The notes beneath the pieces are model-generated. The model saw nothing but the letters and a program-made list of their open reading frames with translations. It was not told the origin of the DNA and searched no databases. A stretch of 64,000 nt of DNA from Angustibacter luteus (GTDB lineage: Bacteria; Actinomycetota; Actinomycetes; Actinomycetales; Angustibacteraceae), in NCBI RefSeq assembly GCF_039541115.1, contig NZ_BAABFP010000004.1:112005-176004 (forward strand), in the 5' to 3' direction. Position 1 is the first letter of the stretch. Each line of letters opens with the position of its first letter. Both the position numbers and the translations under genes were made by a program. Below are positions 8,615 to 16,530 of the stretch, piece by piece.

Positions 8615-9204
8615 GCGCCGGGTCGGCAGGTCATCCCCTCGATGCGCGGATCGAGGCCCTCGTGGTCTCACCCGGCCACAACTACTGGTTCCACTCGCGC
8701 GATCCCGCTGACGGCGTCGGCCCGCACCCGACGAGCTATCCCGACCACGTCGACGTCGTGGCCGGACAGGGAATCCGCGGCGACCGCTTCTACGGCAAGG
8801 TGTCCCAGCTCGCCTCGGCCGTGAGCTTCTTCGCCGCCGAGGCGCTGGAGGCGGTCGAGGACGAGCTCGGGCTGACCGCCGGGTCGCTCGACCCACGGTT
8901 GGCCCGGCGCAACATCGTCGTCCGCGGCATCGACCTGAACGCCTTGCGACACAAGACCTTCAGCCTCGACAGCGGCGATGGGCTGGTGGAGTTCGAGGCG
9001 AGCGGCGAGACCTCACCGTGCGCCTGGATGGACGACCGGCTGGCACCGGGTGCCCGGAATGCGCTGCGCGGGCGCGGTGGGCTGCGCGCCAACCCGACGA
9101 CGTCCGGCACCTTGCGGGTCGGCCGGGTCATGCTGGTCACGGACGCCCTGCAGGACCCTGCGCTGGCCGGCGCCCGGGTCCGCCGCCGCTCGCGCCTCCC
9201 CTAG
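8611..9204 (+). CDS. MOSC-like domain protein
   Basis: A 197-residue protein with the MOSC beta-barrel pattern. GIRGDRFYG, RRNIVVRGIDLNAL, a conserved-type Cys in ETSPCAWMDD and GGLRANPTTSGTLRVGRVML are in the expected order. MOSC proteins handle sulfur from molybdenum cofactor sulfurases, and stand-alone forms relate to YiiM-type molybdoenzymes that reduce N-hydroxylated compounds. The ATG at 8611 overlaps the previous stop (ATGA), which decides the start over the longer frame at 8578. Exact reaction unknown. Confidence 0.7.
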   Translation: MSAGSAGHPLDARIEALVVSPGHNYWFHSRDPADGVGPHPTSYPDHVDVVAGQGIRGDRFYGKVSQLASAVSFFAAEALEAVEDELGLTAGSLDPRLARRNIVVRGIDLNALRHKTFSLDSGDGLVEFEASGETSPCAWMDDRLAPGARNALRGRGGLRANPTTSGTLRVGRVMLVTDALQDPALAGARVRRRSRLP

Positions 9205-9212
9205 GTCGCCCC

Positions 9213-9283
9213 CCCCCGCACCATTCGCGATACACGTGCTTTTCCGGGCTTCATAGCCACGGGTAGCGCGAATCGTGCGGGGG
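9213..9283. repeat. Long interrupted palindrome between convergent genes
   Basis: Arms of 17 bases at 9213-9229 (CCCCCGCACCATTCGCG) and 9267-9283 pair with one mismatch. The 37-base centre contains a smaller stem (GGCT-TCAT-AGCC). It sits between the MOSC-like gene and copA, which converge, and could terminate both. It lacks a T run. It resembles other gene-end palindromes in this window in design but not in sequence. Confidence 0.6.
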
Positions 9284-9298
9284 TGGGTGGCGTCTGGC

Positions 9299-11440
9299 TT
9301 AGCGGAAGCGCCTGAGCCGCAGGCTGTTCGTCACCACGAACACCGAGCTCAGGCCCATGGCGGCACCCGCCACCATCGGGTTCAGCAGCCCCGCCACGGC
9401 CAGCGGGATCGCGGCCGCGTTGTAGGCGAAGGCCCAGAACAGGTTGCTCTTGATGGTGCGCAACGTCGCCCGGGAGAGCCGGATCGCGTCCGCGGCCAGC
9501 ACGAGGTCGCCGCGCACCAGCGTCAGGTCCGAGGCCTCCATGGCCACGTCCGTGCCGGTGCCCATCGCCAGCCCCAGGTCGGCGGCGGCCAGGGCCGCGG
9601 CGTCGTTCACGCCGTCCCCGACCATCGCGACGACGGCCCCTTCGGCCTGCAGGCGCTGCACCACGGCGAGCTTGTCCTGCGGCGTCACCTCGGCCACCAC
9701 GTCCGACCCGTCGACCCCCACCTGCGCGGCGACGGACATCGCCGTACGCCGGTTGTCGCCGGTCAGCAGGAGCGGCCGAAGTCCCAGCTGTCGCAACGCC
9801 TGCACGGCTTGGGCTGAGGTGTCCTTCACCGCGTCGGCGACGACCACCAGCCCCTGCGCGGCGCCGTCCCAGGCGACCCAGACGACCGTGCGCCCCTGCT
9901 GCTCGGCGCGGTCGGCCGCGGCGAGCAGCTCGTCGACCACGCCGACGCCGCCCTGCTCGAGCCAGGACCGCCGCCCGACCCGGACATCGCGTCCCTCGAC
10001 GACGGCTTGCACGCCGAGCCCGTCCAGGCTGCGGAAGTCGGAAGCGACCGGCAGGACGCCGTCTCGCGCCGCGGCCTCCGCGAGCGCCCGGGCGATCGGG
10101 TGGGCCGAGCCGTGCTCGGCCGCGCCGGCCAGCCGCAGCAGCTGCGCCGCGGACCTACCCGGCCCGGCGACGACGTCCAGCACCTGCATGTGGCCGGTGG
10201 TGACGGTCCCCGTCTTGTCCAGCACGACGGTGTCGACCCGGCGGGTGGACTCGAGCACCTGCGGGCCCTTGATCAGGATGCCGAGCTGGGCGCCGCGGCC
10301 GGTGCCGACCAGGAGCGCCGTGGGCGTGGCGAGGCCGAGCGCGCACGGACAGGCGATGACCAGCACGGAGACCGCGGCGGTGACCGCCTCGGTGGCGGAG
10401 CCGCCGACCAGCAACCAGCCGACGAAGGTCAGGACGGCGACCACGAGCACCAGCGGGACGAACACCGCTGAGACGCGGTCGGCGAGCCGCTGCACGTCGG
10501 CCTTCCCGCTCTGCGCCTGCTCGACCAGGCGGGTCAGCTGGGCGAGCTGGGTATCGGCGCCGATCCTGTTGGCGCGCACCGTGATCCGGCCGCCGGAGTT
10601 CACCGTGGCGCCCACGACGTCCGTGCCCGGCCCGACCTCGACGGGCACCGGCTCACCGGTCAGCATCGACGCGTCCACCGCGCTGGTGCCGTCGACCACG
10701 ACCCCGTCGGTGGCCACCGACTCCCCCGGCCGCACCACGAAGAGGTCGCCGACGGCCAGGTCGGCTACGGGGATCCGCACCTCGTCACCGTCCCGCAGGA
10801 CGGCGACGTCCTTCGCGCCCAGGCCGATCAGGGCGCGCAGCGCGGCGCCCGAGCTGCGCCGGGCGCGCGCCTCGGCGTACCGACCGGCCAGCAGGAAGAC
10901 GGTGACCACGGCGGCGACCTCGAGGTAGCTGTCCGCGCCGAGCCACCAGCCGAGCACCGACCAGGTCGTGGCCACGACGACGCCGAGGCTGACGAGGGTG
11001 TCCATGGTGGCGGCGCCGTGCCGGGCGTTGGTCCAGGCGGCCCGGTGGAACGGCCACGCGCCCCACGTGACGACCGGCACGGCCAGGGCGAGCGCCACCC
11101 ACCGCCACCCGGGCACGTGCAGCGCGGGGATCATCGACAGCAGCGTCACCGGCACGGCCAGCGCGGCCGAGACGACCAGTCGACGGCGCAGCTGCTGCGT
11201 CTCGGCGTCCGCGTCGTCGCCCGGCGCCACCGGCTGCTTGGTCTGCGCGTGGTAGCCGGTGGCCTCGACGACCCGGACGAGCTCAGCGGTGCTCACCCCG
11301 GCCGGCGCGGCGACGCTGGCGGTCGCGGTCGCGTAGTTGACGGTCGCGACGACGCCGTCCACCTTGTTCAGCTTCTGCTCGATGCGGGTGGCGCACGAGG
11401 CGCAGGTCATCCCCTCGATGCTCAGCTCGACCGCGCTCAT
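9299..11440 (-). CDS. copA: Copper-translocating P1B-type ATPase
   Basis: A 713-residue heavy-metal P-type ATPase. The N-terminal metal-binding domain has GMTCASC (Cys13 and Cys16), the membrane metal site is CPC (364-366) within [10 protein letters not shown], the phosphorylated Asp is 408 in DKTGT, the HP motif lies in SAHPIARAL and the hinge is [10 protein letters not shown]. The CPC motif and CsoR linkage indicate Cu(I) export. ATG 11440 was preferred over GTG 11449 because GAAGG lies eight bases before the ATG, whereas it abuts the GTG. It is the third gene of csoR-copZ-copA and should be induced by copper through CsoR. Confidence 0.93.
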   Translation of the reverse strand: MSAVELSIEGMTCASCATRIEQKLNKVDGVVATVNYATATASVAAPAGVSTAELVRVVEATGYHAQTKQPVAPGDDADAETQQLRRRLVVSAALAVPVTLLSMIPALHVPGWRWVALALAVPVVTWGAWPFHRAAWTNARHGAATMDTLVSLGVVVATTWSVLGWWLGADSYLEVAAVVTVFLLAGRYAEARARRSSGAALRALIGLGAKDVAVLRDGDEVRIPVADLAVGDLFVVRPGESVATDGVVVDGTSAVDASMLTGEPVPVEVGPGTDVVGATVNSGGRITVRANRIGADTQLAQLTRLVEQAQSGKADVQRLADRVSAVFVPLVLVVAVLTFVGWLLVGGSATEAVTAAVSVLVIACPCALGLATPTALLVGTGRGAQLGILIKGPQVLESTRRVDTVVLDKTGTVTTGHMQVLDVVAGPGRSAAQLLRLAGAAEHGSAHPIARALAEAAARDGVLPVASDFRSLDGLGVQAVVEGRDVRVGRRSWLEQGGVGVVDELLAAADRAEQQGRTVVWVAWDGAAQGLVVVADAVKDTSAQAVQALRQLGLRPLLLTGDNRRTAMSVAAQVGVDGSDVVAEVTPQDKLAVVQRLQAEGAVVAMVGDGVNDAAALAAADLGLAMGTGTDVAMEASDLTLVRGDLVLAADAIRLSRATLRTIKSNLFWAFAYNAAAIPLAVAGLLNPMVAGAAMGLSSVFVVTNSLRLRRFR

Positions 11441-11451
11441 CGTCGACACCT

Positions 11452-11685
11452 TCAGCGCGCCGCGAGCCGGTAGTCGCCGGCCTCGTCGAGCGCCGCCACG
11501 ACGTCCGCTCGCGCCGGCTCCGACGTCCCGAGGACGGTCACGGACGACGTCCCGCCGGCGACCAGGTCGACGTCCACGCGGGTGACACCGGGCAGCGCCG
11601 ACAGCTCCTCGCGGACGGCGGCAGCGCAGTGCGCGCAGGTCAGCCCGGTGACCGCGTACGTGCTGGTGCTCGTGACCGTGCTCAC
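11452..11685 (-). CDS. copZ: CopZ-like copper chaperone
   Basis: A 77-residue heavy-metal-associated (HMA) domain protein with the metal motif GLTCAHC and the usual beta-alpha-beta-beta-alpha-beta pattern. It probably carries Cu(I) to the CopA ATPase encoded 11 bases downstream. The GTG start overlaps the csoR stop by four bases (GTGA), showing translational coupling. The segment [21 protein letters not shown] matches the second half of an HMA domain, so the gene is complete. Confidence 0.88.
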   Translation of the reverse strand: MSTVTSTSTYAVTGLTCAHCAAAVREELSALPGVTRVDVDLVAGGTSSVTVLGTSEPARADVVAALDEAGDYRLAAR

Positions 11686-12014
11686 GAGCGCACCAGCCGG
11701 GCGATCGCGTCGGACGCCTCGCGCAGCTTCGTGTCGCGCTCGTCGCCGCCCGCGGCCACGGCGTCCACCACGCAGTGCGACAGGTGCTCGTCGAGCAGCC
11801 CGAGGGCCACGGCCTGCAGCGCCTTGGTCGCCGCGGACACCTGCGTGAGCACGTCGATGCAGTACTGGTCCTGCTCGACCATGCGCGCGATGCCGCGGAC
11901 CTGCCCCTCGATCCGGCGCAGCCGCTTGAGGTGGGCCTGCTTGGTCTCGCTGTACCCCGGCAGGGCGGGGACGTCGTCCGGCTGGTCGAGGAGGGTCGCG
12001 TCGATGTCGCTCAT
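11682..12014 (-). CDS. csoR: CsoR-family copper-sensing repressor
   Basis: A 110-residue protein of the CsoR/RcnR (DUF156) all-helical family. The Cu(I) ligands of the family are visible: Cys in DQYCIDVL, then His and Cys in [27 protein letters not shown] is the DNA-binding basic helix. ATG 12014 was chosen over an upstream extension because a TATAGT -10 element ends six bases before it, giving a leaderless transcript. It heads the csoR-copZ-copA operon and should be autoregulated through the palindrome at 12024-12040. Confidence 0.92.
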   Translation of the reverse strand: MSDIDATLLDQPDDVPALPGYSETKQAHLKRLRRIEGQVRGIARMVEQDQYCIDVLTQVSAATKALQAVALGLLDEHLSHCVVDAVAAGGDERDTKLREASDAIARLVRS

Positions 12015-12020
12015 GTGCAC

Positions 12021-12040
12021 ACTATACCCCCTACCCGTAT
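12021..12040 (-). promoter_or_regulatory. CsoR-type operator overlapping the csoR -10 element
   Basis: On the minus strand ATACGGGTAGGGGGTAT (12040-12024) has ATAC/GTAT ends and a G-rich core like known CsoR sites. Its last TAT is the start of TATAGT (12026-12021), a near-consensus -10. Repressor bound here would block RNA polymerase. The same arrangement appears before the DUF4396 gene at 42908-42927. Confidence 0.7.
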
Positions 12041-12059
12041 GGGGCACCCAGCAGGGGGC

Positions 12060-12112
12060 TTGCTCACCCCGGACCGCTGAACCCGTCTGCGGCGGCGGCC
12101 GGGGGTGAGCAA
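12060..12112. repeat. Interrupted palindrome between csoR and fadE
   Basis: TTGCTCACCCCGG (12060-12072) pairs with CCGGGGGTGAGCAA (12099-12112) with one bulged base. The centre contains CCGC...GCGG that can pair again. It lies between two divergent transcription units, so it is not an obvious terminator. It may be a REP-like element. Confidence 0.5.
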
Positions 12113-12153
12113 ACCGGCGTGAGATGAGCAACAGGGGCGAAGGGGTTGCGCGT

Positions 12154-12194
12154 GTTACCGACGAGTAGCATCATGGGAGTTACTGGCGGGTAAC
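12154..12194 (+). promoter_or_regulatory. Two tandem GTTAC-N6-GTAAC palindromes upstream of fadE
   Basis: Site 1 is GTTAC (12154-12158), six bases, GTAGC (12165-12169), with one mismatch. Site 2 is GTTAC (12179-12183), six bases, GTAAC (12190-12194), a perfect inverted repeat. Their centres are 25 bases apart and the second ends 37 bases before the fadE start. A TetR-type dimer regulator of fatty acid oxidation is a reasonable guess; no such regulator is encoded nearby. Confidence 0.65.
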
Positions 12195-12231
12195 ACTGCC
12201 CGCACGCGCCTCACCTGGAAGGACCCGCGTC

Positions 12232-14103
12232 ATGGGCCACTACAAGTCCAACGTCCGCGACATCGAGTTCACCCTGTTCGAGGTGCTCGGGCGCCAGGAG
12301 CTGCTGGGCCAGGGCCCGTACGAGGACATCGACACCGACACCGCCCGCGAGATGGTGCGTGAGGTCGCCCGGCTGGCCGAGAACGAGCTCGCAGAGAGCC
12401 TGCTCGACTCCGACCGCAACCCGCCGGTGTACGACCCGAAGACCTACGAGGTGACGGTCCCGGCGGCCTTCCGCAAGAGCTACCAGGCGTACCTGGACGC
12501 CGAGTGGTGGCGGACCGACATCCCCGCCGAGCTCGGCGGCACCGTCATCCCGCCGTCGCTGCGCTGGGCCATCGCCGAGCTCGTCCTCGGCTCCAACCCG
12601 GCCGTGCACATGTACTCCGCCGGCTTCGCCTTCGCCAAGGTGCTCTACGCCCTGGGCACGGACGACCAGAAGACCCTCGCCCAGCACCTGGTGGACCAGC
12701 ACTGGGGCGCCACGATGGTCCTCACCGAGCCGGACGCCGGATCGGACGTCGGCGCCGGCCGCACCAAGGCCGTGCAGCAGCCCGACGGCACCTGGCACAT
12801 CAGCGGCGTCAAGCGCTTCATCACCAGCGCCGAGGCCGACTTCTACGACAACGTCGTGCACTTCGTGCTGGCCCGCCCCGAGGGCGCCGGCGCCGGCACG
12901 AAGGGCCTGAGCCTGTTCATCGTGCCGAAGTACCACGTCGACCTCGAGACCGGCGAGAAGGGCGAGCGCAACGGCGCCTTCGTCACCAACGTCGAGCACA
13001 AGATGGGCCTCAAGGTCTCCACCACCTGCGAGGTGCGCTTCGGCGAGGTCGACGGCATCCCCGCGGTCGGCACCCTGCTCGGCGAGGTGCACGACGGCAT
13101 CGCGCAGATGTTCAAGATCATCGAGTTCGCCCGGATGATGGTCGGCACCAAGGCGATCGCCACGCTGTCCTCCGGCTACCTGAACGCGCTCGACTACGCA
13201 AAGGAGCGCGTCCAGGGCGCCGACCTCACCCAGATGACCGACAAGGCCGCGCCGCGGGTGACCATCACGAACCACCCGGACGTCCGCCGCTCGCTCATGC
13301 TGCAGAAGGCCTACGCCGAGGGCCTGCGCGCGCTGGTGCTGTTCACCGCCAGCCAGCAGGACACCGTGGACGTCGCCGGCCAGGCGGCCGGTGGCAGCGA
13401 GGACTTCGAGGCCGGCTCGGCCGCCGACATGGCCGTGCGGGTCAACGACCTGCTGCTGCCGCTGGTCAAGGGCTGCGGCTCGGAGCGCGCGTGGGTGCTG
13501 CTGGGCACCGAGTCGCTCCAGACGTTCGGCGGGTCCGGCTTCCTGCAGGACTACCCGATCGAGCAGTACGTCCGCGACTCCAAGATCGACAGCCTGTACG
13601 AGGGCACCACCGCGATCCAGGGCATGGACTTCTTCTTCCGCAAGATCGTGCGGGACAAGGGCCAGGCGCTGGGTCACCTGGCGACCCAGATCCAGGAGTT
13701 CGCCAAGGGCGGCGGCGGCGACCTGGGCACGGAGCGCGAGCTGCTGGGCAAGGCCCTCGAGGACGTGCAGGGCATCGTCGGCACGATGGTCGCCGCGCTG
13801 ATGTCCTCGGACCCGCGCCAGGACGGCGACATCGCCAACATCTACAAGGTCGGCCAGAACACCTCGCGGCTGCTGCTCGCCACCGGCGACCTCGTCGTCG
13901 GCTGGCTGCTGCTGCGCCAGGCCGAGGTGGCCGCCGAGGCCCTGAAGGGTGAGGTGTCGACGTCCGACCACGCGTTCTACACCGGCAAGGTCGCCGCCGC
14001 GTCCTTCTTCGCCCGCACCGTCCTGCCGAAGATCGCCGCCGAGCGGGCCATCGCCGAGGCCATGGACAACGCGCTGATGGACGTGCCCGAGAACGCGTTC
14101 TGA
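12232..14103 (+). CDS. FadE5-like acyl-CoA dehydrogenase
   Basis: A 623-residue acyl-CoA dehydrogenase of the long form found in mycobacteria as FadE5, with an extended C-terminal helical domain. It carries the FAD/substrate motif [23 protein letters not shown], and catalytic Glu457 in [11 protein letters not shown]. It performs the first oxidation of fatty acyl-CoA beta-oxidation, passing electrons to ETF. The ATG has a clear Shine-Dalgarno GGAAGGA eight bases upstream. The gene is monocistronic, sits behind two tandem palindromic operators and ends in a 17-base-pair hairpin, so it is probably controlled on its own by a fatty acid-responsive repressor. Confidence 0.92.
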   Translation: MGHYKSNVRDIEFTLFEVLGRQELLGQGPYEDIDTDTAREMVREVARLAENELAESLLDSDRNPPVYDPKTYEVTVPAAFRKSYQAYLDAEWWRTDIPAELGGTVIPPSLRWAIAELVLGSNPAVHMYSAGFAFAKVLYALGTDDQKTLAQHLVDQHWGATMVLTEPDAGSDVGAGRTKAVQQPDGTWHISGVKRFITSAEADFYDNVVHFVLARPEGAGAGTKGLSLFIVPKYHVDLETGEKGERNGAFVTNVEHKMGLKVSTTCEVRFGEVDGIPAVGTLLGEVHDGIAQMFKIIEFARMMVGTKAIATLSSGYLNALDYAKERVQGADLTQMTDKAAPRVTITNHPDVRRSLMLQKAYAEGLRALVLFTASQQDTVDVAGQAAGGSEDFEAGSAADMAVRVNDLLLPLVKGCGSERAWVLLGTESLQTFGGSGFLQDYPIEQYVRDSKIDSLYEGTTAIQGMDFFFRKIVRDKGQALGHLATQIQEFAKGGGGDLGTERELLGKALEDVQGIVGTMVAALMSSDPRQDGDIANIYKVGQNTSRLLLATGDLVVGWLLLRQAEVAAEALKGEVSTSDHAFYTGKVAAASFFARTVLPKIAAERAIAEAMDNALMDVPENAF

Positions 14104-14120
14104 GTCGCGTCACCCGACGC

Positions 14121-14158
14121 ACGAGGGGCCGCCACCCGGCTGGGTGGCGGCCCCTCGT
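14121..14158. terminator. Strong hairpin terminator after fadE
   Basis: A perfect 17-base-pair stem (14121-14137 with 14142-14158, core GAGGGGCCGCCACCC) has a four-base loop. It lies between convergent genes and can serve both. A short CTTCC follows on the plus strand rather than a T run, as is common in high-GC bacteria. Confidence 0.85.
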
Positions 14159-14167
14159 CTTCCACGC

Positions 14168-14407
14168 CTACGGTCGGCGCGTGGTGTCCTCCGGCGGGAT
14201 GCCGGTCTCCCGGTGCTCCACGACGGCCTGGTGCGAGGTGTTCGCCCGCTGCTGGTTGATCACCAGCGACAGGATGATCGCCAGGACGCCGGCCGCGATG
14301 CAGATGTAGCCGATGGCCGTCAGGTCGAGCGCGTCCCAGCTGTCCTGGACGCCGAAGGCGAGCACGCCGCCGACGACCAGCAGGAAGATGCCTCCACCGA
14401 TACCCAT
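14168..14407 (-). CDS. DUF6458-type small membrane protein
   Basis: A 79-residue protein starting MGIGGGIFLLVVGGVLAF, with two predicted membrane helices (about 4-22 and 31-50) joined by a short polar loop (QDSWDALDLTAIG). A charged cytoplasmic tail has HRETGIPPEDTTRRP. This pattern matches the actinobacterial DUF6458 family, whose function is not known. The ATG is preceded on its strand by AGGAGTGAC. No operon partner is evident, because the upstream minus-strand gene ends 111 bases away. Confidence 0.75.
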   Translation of the reverse strand: MGIGGGIFLLVVGGVLAFGVQDSWDALDLTAIGYICIAAGVLAIILSLVINQQRANTSHQAVVEHRETGIPPEDTTRRP

Positions 14408-14518
14408 GTCACTCCTCCTGTGCGGCCACCGTTCGGCGGCTCGTCGTCCCCGAGTGTCGGGGGTCGGACCCCGGACCGCACGTCGAACACGCCCATCCGG
14501 GTGACTCGGCAGGCCCGC

Positions 14519-16399
14519 TCAGGTGCCGCGCAGGTGCAGCTCGAGCACGGACGGCGCCCCCGCGCGCACCCGCACCGGGATGCCCCAGTCCTGCTGGTAC
14601 AGGTGGCACGCGGCGCCGTCGGGGACCTCGCCGGTCAGCTCGTCACCGTCGCACGCGGCCGCCTGCACGCTCACGTGCAGGACCACCTCGTCGACGTCCT
14701 CGGCCAGCCGCAGCGTGCGCGTCAGCCCGCGGGCGGTCCCGTCGCCCTCGACCAGCGCGGCCGGCGGCGTCGCGCTCACCGTGAGCTGGGTCGGGTCGCC
14801 CCAGCGGTAGTCGAGCTTCTGCCCGGACGGCGGCACGAAGCTCACGCCCAGCGCGACCTCGCCGGGCGCCAGGTCCGTGGGCGGGCGCTGCGTGCGCCGG
14901 GCGCCACCGTCGACCCGCTGGGCGTCGGCCGGCACAGCCACCCTGGTGAGCCGGTGCGCGGCCGACTCGACGACCACGAGGACCGGGTCGGTGCCGTCCG
15001 GGACCTCCAGGACGGCGGCGCTGGGCTCGGCGAGGCCGGTGGCCAACGTGGTCACCTCCCCGGACGCCGGGTCGAACCGGCGGACCGCCCCGTTGTAGGT
15101 GTCGCAGACCGCCACCGAGCCGTCCGGCAGGGCGGTCACCGCCAGCGGGTGCTGCAACAGGGCGTCGGCCGCCGGGCCGTCTACGTGCCCGAAGTCGAAC
15201 AGCCCGGTGCCGACGTCCGTCAGCACCTCGTACGGCGAGCCGTCGACCTCGCGGCGGTGCAGGTGCCGCAGCGCGGAGGTCTCGGAGTCCGCCACCCACA
15301 GGCGCTCGCCGTCGCCGGCCGTGGCCAGCCCCGATGGCTGGGCGAACCAGGCGTCGCGCGCGCCACCGTCCCGGATGCCCTCCGCGCTGGTACCGGCCAG
15401 CACCTCGACGGTGCCCGCGACCGGGTCGAACCGCCACAGCTGGTGGGTGCCCGCCATCGCCACCACGACGGCGCCGTCGAACCAGGCCAGATCCCACGGG
15501 GAGGACAGGTCCTGCTCGGTGGCCGGACCAGCACCGGTGCGCTGGCGCAGCTGGTGTCCGGTGCCCGCGACGGTCGTCACCGAGCCGTCCTCGAGCCACA
15601 GACCGCGCAGGGCGTGGTTCACCGTGTCGGCGACCAGCACGTCGTAGCCCACCTGTGCCGCAACGGATTCCGGTAGCACCAGCAGTCCCTGCGGCTCGCT
15701 GAGCTCAGCCGTCGCGGCCGCGCCGTCGGTGAAACCCCTGGCGCCAGAACCGATCCGACGCCGCTCGGTGACCAGGTCAGCCTCGAGCTCGACGAGCTGG
15801 TGGTGCGCGCTGTCGCTCACCAGGAACGTGCCGCCGGGCAGCACCGCGACCTTGCCCGGGAAGCGCAGGGCGGTGGACGGCGCGGGCGGTGGCACGTACG
15901 GACCGTCCCCGCGGTGCAGGGTCCCCTTCTGCTCGTGCTCCGCGACCAGCTCGTCGAGCAGCACGCCCAGCCCGTGCGCGTGCCCCTCACCGGACAGCTG
16001 GGCCACGACGTAGCCCTCCGGGTCGACGACGGTCAGCGTGGGCCACGCCCGGGCCGCGAAAGCCTTCCAGGTCAACAGCTCCGGGTCGTCGAGCACCGGG
16101 TGGTGCACCTCGTAGCGCTCGACGGCCGCGACCAGTGCTTCGGGGTCCGCCTCGTGCTCGAACTTGGGCGAGTGCACGCCGATGGTGACCAGCACGTCCG
16201 CGTACTCCTGCTCGAGCGGACGCAGCTCGTCCAGCACGTGCAGGCAGTTCACGCAGCAGAACGTCCAGAAGTCGAGCAGCACGATCTTGCCGCGCAACCC
16301 GGCCAGCGAGAGCGGCTCGCCACCGGTGTTCAGCCAGCCACGGCCGGCCAGCTCGGGTGCGCGCACGCGAGCGCTACGGAGGTTCGTGACGGAGTTCAT
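14519..16399 (-). CDS. Thioredoxin-like protein with NHL/beta-propeller domain
   Basis: A 626-residue protein. The N-terminal thioredoxin/AhpC-TSA-like domain (about 1-160) has the redox motif CVNC (Cys49 and Cys52) in DFWTFCCVNCLHVLDEL. It is followed by an NHL-repeat propeller (about 180-510; GSVAVCDTYNGAVRRFDPAS is one blade) and a C-terminal beta domain. Related proteins are called NHL domain-containing thioredoxin family proteins. No signal peptide is seen. ATG 16399 was chosen because homologous sequence starts there. A redox or thiol-disulfide role is likely, but its partner is unknown. It is divergent from the secreted protein at 16531. Confidence 0.82.
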   Translation of the reverse strand: MNSVTNLRSARVRAPELAGRGWLNTGGEPLSLAGLRGKIVLLDFWTFCCVNCLHVLDELRPLEQEYADVLVTIGVHSPKFEHEADPEALVAAVERYEVHHPVLDDPELLTWKAFAARAWPTLTVVDPEGYVVAQLSGEGHAHGLGVLLDELVAEHEQKGTLHRGDGPYVPPPAPSTALRFPGKVAVLPGGTFLVSDSAHHQLVELEADLVTERRRIGSGARGFTDGAAATAELSEPQGLLVLPESVAAQVGYDVLVADTVNHALRGLWLEDGSVTTVAGTGHQLRQRTGAGPATEQDLSSPWDLAWFDGAVVVAMAGTHQLWRFDPVAGTVEVLAGTSAEGIRDGGARDAWFAQPSGLATAGDGERLWVADSETSALRHLHRREVDGSPYEVLTDVGTGLFDFGHVDGPAADALLQHPLAVTALPDGSVAVCDTYNGAVRRFDPASGEVTTLATGLAEPSAAVLEVPDGTDPVLVVVESAAHRLTRVAVPADAQRVDGGARRTQRPPTDLAPGEVALGVSFVPPSGQKLDYRWGDPTQLTVSATPPAALVEGDGTARGLTRTLRLAEDVDEVVLHVSVQAAACDGDELTGEVPDGAACHLYQQDWGIPVRVRAGAPSVLELHLRGT

Positions 16400-16530
16400 G
16401 GGCGCCCATCGTAAAGCGAGGGCCCAGCGGGGCCGACACCAGACAGGACGGCAGAATCCACCCGGCAGGTCGGGCCGCTGCACTAGCCTGCCAGCGAACG
16501 GCGTACCGCCGGCTCCTGAAAGGCAAGGTC

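Noticed and set aside
12211-13971. A 586-codon minus-strand frame opposite fadE
   Set aside because: Antisense shadow of a clear acyl-CoA dehydrogenase with low-complexity Val/Leu/Gly/His composition.
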